From assembly GCF_000471905.2 (NCBI RefSeq), contig NW_006499799.1:2590497-2654496 (forward strand): 64,000 nucleotides of DNA. The letters are read 5' to 3'. The notes beneath the pieces were generated by a model. The model did no database searches and was not told where the DNA came from. It saw nothing but the letters and a program-made list of their open reading frames with translations. The translations under genes were made by a program, and so were the position numbers. The DNA comes from Amborella trichopoda. Its lineage: Eukaryota; Streptophyta; Magnoliopsida; Amborellales; Amborellaceae. Below are positions 56,301-64,000 of this stretch, piece by piece. Numbering within the stretch: the first letter of the stretch is position 1; each line of letters starts with the position of its first letter.

Positions 56301-57130
56301 CATCTCGGGTTTTTTTGTCAGAATTTATGGCAACTTTATCTGTTTCGCGCGTGAAATTTAATCGTTCATCATGTGCGAGGATCGGCTCAGATGTAGCCTC
56401 AGACCTTACGCACGCAATGGAACTAATCTTACACCGATCCGTTGTGCAAGTGTCATGATAGGGACGCTTGAGCGAGACGCATCGCTGCGAAATTTCCTGC
56501 AACTGTCTTCACGAATCGCCAATTTCTCTCTAGTTTTTCTCCTTTCTCGGACATCGTCACGGGACGTACCACATATCAAAACGCTCGTCTTGATGAGACA
56601 AACACACTCGTAAAATTTGAACGTCATAGAAATTTGTAACGAGTGAGATATAAGTCTTCAAACTTGTTGTTCGTGACTGTGCAAACCAGTCTCCTTTAAT
56701 GAACATTGGTGCAGGGAGGCCGCACGAAAATAGCGTGCGGCCTACCCCTTTTTAATGTTTCACCCATGACTTTGTCTTGGAATGTTTATTTAAGCTGAAA
56801 CTTGACCCCTAAGGGTTTTCGATCGTGTCGAATCTAATAGTGGTAGTCCCACAACCATTTGACACACCAAAAATAGTGTTCTAGTTACGGGGTCCGTTTC
56901 AAGGTGCTAGAAGCCGATTTTTCTGAAACTGTTTCTTTGTCTACACTTCCTTAAACATGTCGGATTGTGGTGAAACTTGGCAGGTGGCCTTTTGAAGCAC
57001 ATAGGAATATTTTTACTCATTTTTGGGAAATTATAAGACTGTCAGGAATTCTACTATAAGCAGCTTTATTGATAGACTTCTCTTTTATTCCGCATCGGGG
57101 ACCTAAAGTACTAAAAAAAGTGTTCAAACA
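53346..57130 (-). mobile_element. Solo LTR (minus) nested in the plus-strand Tat-like element
   Basis: Plus-orientation edges are TGGTTAGGTGCC and TTCAAACA. Flanks ATGTG (53341-53345) and GTGTG (57131-57135) match at 4/5. The minus strand has TATA box TATAAATA at 55827-55834. Going left are a pyrimidine-rich stretch (minus), the hairpin array (54470-54960), a second long purine tract (54070-54470) and the conserved outer block (53346-53720). At 3.8 kb with no internal region, it is a solo LTR. Frames of 110-261 codons within it are low-complexity. Confidence 0.8.
54470..54960 (-). repeat. Hairpin array in the nested solo LTR
   Basis: About eight or nine units at 55-65 bp spacing, type CATGGACGGTGATGGG then CCGCCATCCATG, separated by AGAGAGA linkers. 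The stems are more degenerate than in the LTRs at 20.5 kb and 37.5 kb, but the same loop position and palindromic design are kept. Confidence 0.75.
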
Positions 57131-59967
57131 GTGTGTTGCAGACTCCCATGTGTATCCACGTGGTGCTACGTGCAGGTGACCCCCTCGAATGTCGTGCACC
57201 GACGTATAACTTTTGACCTTCCTATGATGTATAGCCTCTCCTCGGCTACCCTTCACCTCCCACATGTGTCTCTGCCCACATATACAGACTACGACCATTT
57301 GGCTACCCTCTAACCCTTTGGCTTATCGGTGATCCTCCGGCTTCTATGCTGAAACGCCCTCATATCTGGTCCACCGCATGTCGGAGTCCCTTCCCCGGGG
57401 CATTCACCCTGTAACCCCTCCTGAAGTTCTCTCTCACCAGCACATTTACTGCTAGAACCCTCGCCAAAGCTCCCTATGCCCCTGACCTTGGGGCCTTATC
57501 CCCTTCTTCTACAAGCCCCCCTTCACCGACTGAACTACCAGTGCAGATTCGCTGCTGAAGAACCCCCGCTCACTATAGCCTCTTCTACTCAACATAGTGA
57601 CCCTACGCCACTACCGGAACCCTACCGGGAAATATCCCTATGCCCGCTGCAGCTCCCACTAAAGTACCACACTCCTCGCTGGAATGGCCCTCTATAGAAA
57701 CCAGATAAAACCACTGCTAAAACCCCCTGCTGGAACTCCCTGCTCACCAAAGTACCCTATGTAAAAACTTGGCTTCCCCCCCTTCTACTATGCCTCTCAC
57801 TATTAAAATGCCTTAGGGTAAAAAATTTTCACCCTTCATATAGATGACCTTGTCGAAGCTTGCCCTTCACAAAAGGTGAAATGACATCGGGGGAATGAGA
57901 AGCCCCCTGTCATTTCTAGAAAGGGTCAAGGGCAGTTTGGAAAGCCAAGTGTGACAGAATTTCAAACGGTACTGGGCCAGATCGGGCAGGGCGACAACCC
58001 GAACCCGAGCTCAAGACATTCCCTCAGAGCAGTAACGGGTCTGGTCGAGTTGAGCCTAAACCTGAGCCATAGCTCGAAGTGCCCTCTTCCATTCGCTCTT
58101 CCTCTCAAATTACAATGGGCCGAGTCACATCGGGCCTAGAGCCCTAGCCCGGACTTGGATCTCACATCCCAACTGCCGGTTTTCAGTTGCAGCCCCTAGT
58201 AACCATCTTGCACGTGTACATCCGTTAGATCAGCCATCGTCTGTGAGCCTCCCTTTCACATGTGTACGAGCTCCCTTCCACACACCATTGCTCGTGCAAC
58301 CCCTACACATGTCCCTCACACATGCACACTCAAGCTGCCGTGTGCACTCAACATGCTCCCTAGCCACCATGCGTGCGAATGAACACCTACTAAAGAGCAC
58401 TAGCAGCCGAGCACACTCTCACGACCAAACTGTCGTGCGTGCCTCCTACTCACGCCATCGAGAGACAGATGGGTTAAAGCCCTCTTCATTATGCACTGAC
58501 TACCAAAGTGTTCGCATTTGTTCAGGGGTCAAGCCGCACGACCTTAAACTATAGGGCAATGGTCCAAGCTCCACGACCTTATACTGCAGAGCAATGGTCC
58601 CAGTCACAAGACCTTAAACTTCATGACATTGATCCATGCTGCAATACTCTAAATTGCCTAGCCACGGTCCAATCTATACGACCCTAAATTATGGCACACG
58701 TCCTGGCCGCATGACGATAAACTATTTTGCTTAGGTCCTGGTGGCAAGACTTTAAACATGCCCCCACAAAAAAATGGGCATGGTGCAAATCGAAAGGACA
58801 CCAAGAGTAAAAATGACGGACGGGCATGGCCATAAATCCATGAGTAAGAGCGTTTCGTAAACAAAAATCGAGCACGGTGAAAACCTGAAAGGCGCACCAT
58901 GAGTAAAAGTGGAAAAAGGGTACACATGGCCGTCAGGTCATGGGTAAAAGAGCCCCAATAAAGCAAGGAAGTTGGTGAAACCCGCCCTGCGGTGCAACTT
59001 CCCCCTGTTCAAGTGAAGAACCGAAAGAGCGCTTGAACCAATAAGTAGGCCGATGCAACGCTCGCCTCCATAGGCGGCTTCAGCTAGCATTCCAAGAAAA
59101 ATCGCCGAGTCCATTCATGAAAAGCTCCAACAGCCAGAGTCCATTCATGAAAAGACCCAGAAATCAAAAGAATCACTTAGACAGTAAAAAAGGGCCCCGT
59201 GCTAAAGAACCCCATGCTCAAGAAGTCAAACAAAAACAAGAAAGCCACAAAGGGAAGCCAAAGACACCCCCAGCAGTAAAAAACTATCAACCGGGTCAAA
59301 ACCTGCCTGCAGCAACCAGGGTGAAGCCTCACCGAGGCCACCTCGCCAAAGCCCCTTCCTGACCAATAGGCCCTAGACTTTTCGGGCAAGCCAACAAAAA
59401 GCCCTCGAATGGACCCTGCAGAATGTGGCCCAAAGAGGGACCTTGCTTGTCGAAAGTAAACCTAGCATAGAAGCAAATAATTCCAACCAAAGGCTCCTTG
59501 GCTTCCTATCTAAAACACCATATCAGATGTGAAGCTCCACCAGAAGATCCGAACAAAATCATACTGATCAGGAAGAAACCTCTTGAGCAAGGCCCCTAAC
59601 TGCCAAACAAGCCCGAATTCTGACCGACTGGGTGTACAAGCCCTTAAACAAGGCCCCCAGCTGTTGAAACAAAAAACATGAGCTGCTGAAGTGGGTTCAC
59701 AAGCCCTTAAGCAAGGTCCCCCACCAGCAGCTCAAAGGCTCTCCTCGTCCGAAGCCTCAATGGATCGTGGTCTACAAGCCCTTAAGAAAGCCCCCAGACG
59801 TGGAGCGCCTTAGTCATCCCTCTAGGAAGCAGCTTCGCACGATTGTCCCTTTGGTGGTACTGTCGATCTGATGACCAGGAAGAAAGGAGAAAGCCAAAGG
59901 ACCAATTTTGATTTCGGAATGTTGTCCTTCTTACTTCTCTCGAAGCATAACATTCGGTGGGGCAAGT
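57131..59967 (+). other. Post-nest internal region of the plus-strand element
   Basis: GC-rich and C-rich non-coding sequence. CCACGACCTTA-type words recur at 58540-58730 and CACCATGAGTAAAAG-type units at 58775-58960. CAAGCCCTTAARCAAGGCCCC recurs at about 59637, 59700 and 59768 before a purine-rich stretch that precedes the 3' LTR. Frames such as 57476-57697 and 58243-58554 show no domain. Confidence 0.5.
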
Positions 59968-62810
59968 TGTTGAAGTGTATTTTCTGACACTTGTTATCAC
60001 CGGTTCGTATAAGGAGAGAGCAGCTTGCGACTTAGAAAAATAAGAACCAAAATTCTTGAGGACTACGGAAGCAGTAAGCCAATAAGCCCTGATTCTGAGT
60101 ATAATTTCTGATGGCCCCAGAATGGCGTCAAAATGATAAAAAAACATAGCTAAGGATCCCTTAAGAATGCCTGCTTAGTCTCATCGTAATCCGATGAGAT
60201 CAAGGTGGATCAGACGTTAAATCTGTTTTCATAATTCTACCTCTACCATGCTAAAAAGAGACCCTACAACTACAACCCTATTTTTGGAGCTTCAAACGAT
60301 CATCGAATCACTTCCATTGAGAAGATTCAAAAACCCCCAACTACCATATTTCGGGTCATTCGGACACTTTTGGACCAATTTGCGGCCAACTTACAAAAAA
60401 TGGGTAGGTCGCATGCAATCTTGGTGCACCCTTGAAGAACCAATATCCAGTTACAGAAACTATGCTACCCAATTTTGGGCTGGGCTTTCCATGGTCATAT
60501 CTCCTTCATTCCGAGTGGGAACGAGCCCAAATTTTGTGAGGATATTTATCTCATCGGCTCGACTGTTTTGATATATGGCTTGCCCAATGTTGTGGCCTGA
60601 GCCGAGAGAAATTGAAGAGAGAAGATCTTCATGGAAAAGCAAAAGTTGCAAGAAATTTAAAGAAGAAGGTCCCTTTGATTAAATGATCGGATCATGACGC
60701 CTGCACACCCGATCGCCCTAGAACGGGTGCATTACGACCACAAGGTCGAAGACTCCATTCGGGCCAAACCTCGTGCATGATGAACGGTTAGATTCATCGT
60801 ATTTCAGGGACAAAGAAAAGGCAATTTTTGGTCACCGAAATCGCAACCCCGGTCAAAACTCCCAAATTAAAAAAGTGATAATTCATACACCAAATCGAGC
60901 CATTCTTATTGCAAAATGATCAGAACGACTTGCTCATCAATCTACAACAAAGAAATCGAGGTAAAAAAATAAGAGAACAGGAGAGATATTGAATCCAAAA
61001 CTTTGAAGATCCTCACTATTTTTTCACTCAAAGTAAGCAGCCGAAGACCTCGATTCATGGTTTAAGATTTATATCAAAATGATCCTCTTACCGAGCTCTC
61101 CACATTACTGATATTATTTTGGCCGAACAGTGGCCGGAAGGACCCCATGATAGCCACGAGATATTCATGTGAACTCATGGCCATGGCAAAGACTCATCTG
61201 AAATTACTCCTCTTATTACGGGCAAGGGGCAAAATCATCATTTTTCCCCAACTTTTAGTATTTATTTAATTCAAAAAATATATATTTTTCATCAATTGGG
61301 TCAATTTTCGGGCATCCATCCATGTTTCCCATGGATGCCTATAAATATATAGCATGTAATAACTTACAAGTCTTTGGATGGTCTATCGATCTCCCTTAGA
61401 TAATTAGTAAAGACATCCCCGTTTGCAGTTAATTTCATTCGTCTTTAGAGAGAGAGAGAGTAGATGAATACTTTTTCCCATTACCCCTTGTAGTAGCCGT
61501 TGAGCCAGGACTTACTATGTAACCTTCTCCCTCCCCACGTGCAAGGTAAGGGGTAGGCGACATTTATTTCTCCTCCTCTTCTCCATCTCCCTTATGCTTT
61601 GCCTTCCCTCTCTTCTTCTTCCTCTCTCTTCCACCTTCCGCGAACAGCGGACTGAGCCTTTTCCCAGAGTGGCAAGTCTCAACCGTCGTTTCGCCTTTTC
61701 TCCCTTCTTCTCCATCTTTTCTCCACCTTCTTCGACCGACAGCCTGAACCTTTTCCTAGAGTGGTAGGTCTCAACCGTCGTTCCACCTTCTCTCTCTTCG
61801 TCTTTCTCTTTTCTCCATCTTCTCCAACTGGCAGCTTGAGCCTTTTCCCACAAACAGCCAGGTTCAATTGTCGCTTCGCTTTCTTCCTTTCTCTCACCCC
61901 ACTGCTTTCCTCCTCTTCTCCCTCCTCATTTCTCTCTCCTTACTATCCTTTTATTCCTCTTCTCTTCTCTTCCTTCTCTCTCTTTATTTCCTTGGATGGC
62001 AGCACAAGCCGCCATCCGTGTCCTTCCTTTATATCCCTCTTTCTTCCTCCTCACTCCTTTGGACGGCAACACAAGCCATCGTTCACTTCTCTTCCTCTCC
62101 CCTCTTTCTCTCCCTTCTTATTCTCTTTCTCTCACTTCTCTCCTTCTCTCTTATCTCTTTTTCTCCCCTCTTTCTCTCTCTTTATTTTCTTTCTCTCTCT
62201 TCTCGCTTTTTCTCACTTCACTCCTCCTTATCTCTCCCTCTCTCCTCTTTTTCTCTCTCTTCTCACTTTCTCTCACTTCACTCCTCTCTTATCTATTTCT
62301 CTCCTCTTTTTCTCTCTCTTCTTGCTTCCTCTTACTTCTCTCCTCTCTTATCTCTTTCTCTCCCTTCTTATTCTCTTTCTCTTTCCTCTTTCATCTCTAT
62401 TGTCTTTCTTAATTTTCCCCCGGGGACATGTGTGTAGGCACACACCCACACCAAGACAAGCCGAGTTCCCTTGGCTCACTTGTCTCGATATTCTTATGTG
62501 TGTGTGTGGTCGCAGTAAGGAAGAAAGAAGATCAAGGGAGACGAGCCCGAACCAATCTCAAACTTGGGAGGCTTTCTTCATGATCTAGGAGGGCACCCAC
62601 GCGAGCCATCTCGTGCTTATCACATACCCACAGGACGTAAATCCCACCTCACGATCTTCAATTCCTCTCGCACTAGTTGGTACTCTACCCGCGTCCTCCT
62701 TCACATGGTTCCCGAGAGAGCGGTCTCTGGTCCCGGGCTTATTGTGAACCCGTGACCCGGCCCCAAGGTCATCCCGACCCAGGGGCTCGATCGAGGCACC
62801 CGATTAATCA
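59968..62810 (+). repeat. 3' LTR of the plus-strand Tat-like element
   Basis: Starts TGTTGAAGTG. TATA box TATAAATATA at 61340-61349. The leader has CTTCTCC-rich tracts (61560-62410) with a few palindromic units, for example GGATGGC with GCCATCC at about 61994-62020. The outer block (62440-62800) matches the inverted outer block of the other LTRs. The exact right edge (62806-62810) is uncertain. The 275-codon frame 61761-62588 is Ser/Leu/Phe-rich read-through of the pyrimidine tract. Confidence 0.72.
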
Positions 62811-62968
62811 GCTTCTATTAACTTCTCATGTAAATCTACCCAAAACTCGATCAACCCGATATACATGACTTAATTAACTACTCATATGACTCGGCATGAG
62901 ATATACATACCCATGCCTGTCTTATTTACCATGCTTATCATTAAAGAAGGTGAGCTACATGTTAGGCA
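62811..62968 (-). repeat. 3' LTR of the outer gypsy element, inner part
   Basis: On the minus strand, after a purine run AAGGAGGGAGGAAA (about 62970-62985, the polypurine-tract position) the sequence TGTTACGTGCC begins a segment that ends abruptly where the plus-strand element starts. Its presumed continuation is 42987-43307. Confidence 0.5.
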
Positions 62969-63029
62969 CGTAACATTTCCTCCCTCCTTAAAATTCGGTC
63001 TTGTCCTCAAGACCAAAATCTGGAAATTG

Positions 63030-63938
63030 CTAGTTTGTTGCAACGATGCTATCTTCTTCTGCATAACAGACCTCAATTAAAAGCAACTTCTTACATCGAT
63101 GCCCCGACACAAATTTCTCGTTACAATTATAGCACAACCCTTTTGCAGGTCTCTCTTGCAATTCAGCAGGTGTAATCCACTGAACAGGAAGCATAGGAAT
63201 GCTGTTGGTTGCTTCCTTGCTGGTTGTGATGGACTCCTTCACATCGGATGTTGGAACAACTCATTGTTGCGAGTACAAACGGGCAAGTTCAATAGCTGTT
63301 GATAAAGTCGTAGGGCGCCTTGCTAACACGTCTGCCTTGATGTTGTCCCTTAATTCGCTGATGAAACATCTAACTTGGAGGGTACGAGGAAGATACCCCA
63401 CCTTAATTAGCAGCCTTTCAAATTGAGTTTGGTAGTCTCAAACAATTCCAATTTGTTGCAACTTAGCTAACTCTCCAAAGAAATATTGGAATTGGGTGGG
63501 ACCGTACCTAGCGTGCAACCCGTCATAAAACATCTGCCAGGTCATTTCGCCTCCTTCTTGTTTGAATAGTTGGTACCACAGCTGAGCGTCACCCTCCAAA
63601 TGGAAGGACACAAGAGCCACATGTTCTTCCTCTGATATTTGATGGAACTGGAAAAATTCCTCCACCCTGCAAGTCCAACTCGTTGTGTCTTCTTCACCAT
63701 TAAAGTGGGGAAAATTGTGTTTGACAAGCTTTGGAGAGAAGGACTGCTGCGATCCATTTTGACGGTTTCCATTGGTGTTCTCAGGCCGTACTCCATGGTT
63801 CTGGAGTGGAACCCTTAAGTTCTCCCCTACTTCAGGTTCAATATTAGCTATACGTGAACTAAGCTTTTCGAACAGCTCGTTAAGCTTGTCCATTTTTTGT
63901 AGCTGTCCAATATTGAGAGAGCTCACATTATCTTCCAA
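63030..63938 (-). pseudogene. gag remnant of the outer gypsy element
   Basis: The minus strand contains HNFPHFNGEEDTTSWTCRV, EEFFQFHQISEEEHVALVSF, HLEGDAQLWYQLF, HARYGPTQFQYFFGELAKLQ, then the zinc-knuckle CYNCNEKFVSGHRCKK (63150-63100). This is the plant chromovirus-type (Reina/Galadriel-like) gag pattern and differs clearly from the Tat gags in the window. Just left of it (62970-63000) lies the short polyprotein-end motif LEDKxxFKEGGNVT. The copy is broken. Confidence 0.8.
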
Positions 63939-63968
63939 CTTCTCTACTCACTTATCCATGCCTTTACT

Positions 63969-63980
63969 CTGATACCACAA
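63969..63980 (-). other. Primer-binding site, initiator tRNA-Met type
   Basis: Minus strand TTGTGGTATCAGAG; the core TGGTATCAGAG is the standard plant retrotransposon primer site complementary to the 3' end of initiator tRNA-Met. It sits directly inside the LTR edge at 63981, which sets the strand and LTR boundary. Confidence 0.85.
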
Positions 63981-64000
63981 TGGCATGTACTGAGGAGAGT
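63981..64000 (-). repeat. 5' LTR edge of the outer gypsy element (cut by the window)
   Basis: Only 20 bp are visible (TGGCATGTACTGAGGAGAGT). They match the 3' LTR edge at 42987-43006 at 18 of 20 positions. Confidence 0.7.

Larger units (their letters stand above)
43308..62810 (+). mobile_element. Large non-autonomous Tat-like gypsy element with a nested solo LTR
   Basis: Plus strand. The 5' LTR is 43308-46989 and the 3' LTR 59968-62810, both starting TGTTGRAGTGTATTTT (a purine-rich GGTGGGGCAAG lies just before the 3' LTR). The internal region shows gag (47570-50280) and protease-like (50930-51650) parts homologous to the minus-strand Tat element, then non-coding arrays, a nested solo LTR (53346-57130) and a long CAAGCCCTTAA-type spacer. 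I see no reverse transcriptase, RNase H or integrase. The LTRs share about 83-85% identity by eye in their first 400 bp. No matching target duplication was found. Old and broken. Confidence 0.7.
42987..64000 (-). mobile_element. Ty3/gypsy element with tRNA-Met-type primer site, running off the right edge; hosts a nested element
   Basis: The right part has the 5' LTR outer end of its U5 (63981-64000, TGGCATGTACTGAGGAGAGT), the primer site (63969-63980) and gag (63938-63030). The same LTR word, TGGCACATACTGAGGAGAGT, appears at 42987-43006, 18/20 identical and in the same orientation. It marks the outer end of the 3' LTR. The 3' LTR is therefore split: 42987-43307 on the left and about 62811-62968 on the right of a 19.5-kb plus-strand insertion. 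Little of pol is seen. A broken, partial copy. Confidence 0.68.

Noticed and set aside
61761-62588. 275-codon open frame on the plus strand, the longest in the window
   Set aside because: Almost pure Ser/Leu/Phe from a CT-rich LTR leader; parallel long frames exist in the other two phases; no domain.
43303-62815. Target-site duplication for the plus-strand Tat-like element
   Set aside because: TAAGT on the left and GCTTC or ATCAG on the right do not match; the right LTR edge is not certain.
1-64000. tRNA, rRNA, snoRNA or other structured host RNA genes
   Set aside because: I saw no tRNA A/B box pair with a cloverleaf, and no rRNA-like sequence; the tRNA-like words seen are retrotransposon primer sites.

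Overview
This window is nuclear DNA from a flowering plant. The evidence is large Ty3/gypsy elements of the Tat/Ogre type, plant L1-type LINE remnants, a PIF/Harbinger transposon with a plant Myb/SANT-like partner gene, Mutator-like and hAT-like non-autonomous elements, and a captured piece of cytosolic HSP90. I found no intact host gene, no tRNA or rRNA gene and no CRISPR array. The sequence is intergenic, dominated by old nested transposons. Most long open frames are shadows of GA/CT-rich LTR leader sequence. The exact species cannot be told from the sequence.

Layout. 1-10.4 kb: AT-rich DNA with many short non-autonomous DNA transposons. These include two hAT-like MITEs with 8-bp target duplications, a MULE-type element with about 110-bp inverted ends and a GC-rich repetitive core, a dispersed MITE family with three copies plus a half copy, a foldback element and a MITE-in-MITE nest, ending at a LINE fragment. 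10.9-17.3 kb: a decayed PIF/Harbinger transposon on the minus strand, its transposase split by a 3.7-kb solo LTR at 11.9-15.6 kb. 19.4-22.6 kb: a solo LTR with perfect 5-bp target duplication. 22.7-23.2 kb: LINE reverse transcriptase fragment.

24.5-39.2 kb: a Pack-MULE with 9-bp target duplication and about 130-bp inverted ends. It carries a frame-broken HSP90 fragment and is itself split by a 13-kb minus-strand Tat-like LTR retrotransposon with a perfect 5-bp target duplication. That retrotransposon shows gag, reverse transcriptase, two RNase H parts and integrase. 39.2-43.0 kb: AT-rich DNA in which I recognise nothing.

43.0-64.0 kb: a three-level nest. A minus-strand gypsy element with a tRNA-Met-type primer site runs off the right edge. 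A 19.5-kb plus-strand Tat-like element, with gag and protease but no visible reverse transcriptase or integrase, sits in its 3' LTR. A 3.8-kb minus-strand solo LTR sits in that element.

Unifying theme. Seven LTRs of one Tat-type superfamily lie in the window. Downstream of the TATA box, each carries a leader of polypyrimidine/polypurine tracts, and in most of them the tracts alternate with short palindromic units. The best unit is an 11-bp perfect stem with a 9-nt loop, repeated about every 58 bp, and at least one unit shows paired compensatory changes in both arms. This structured leader array is the most unusual signal I see.
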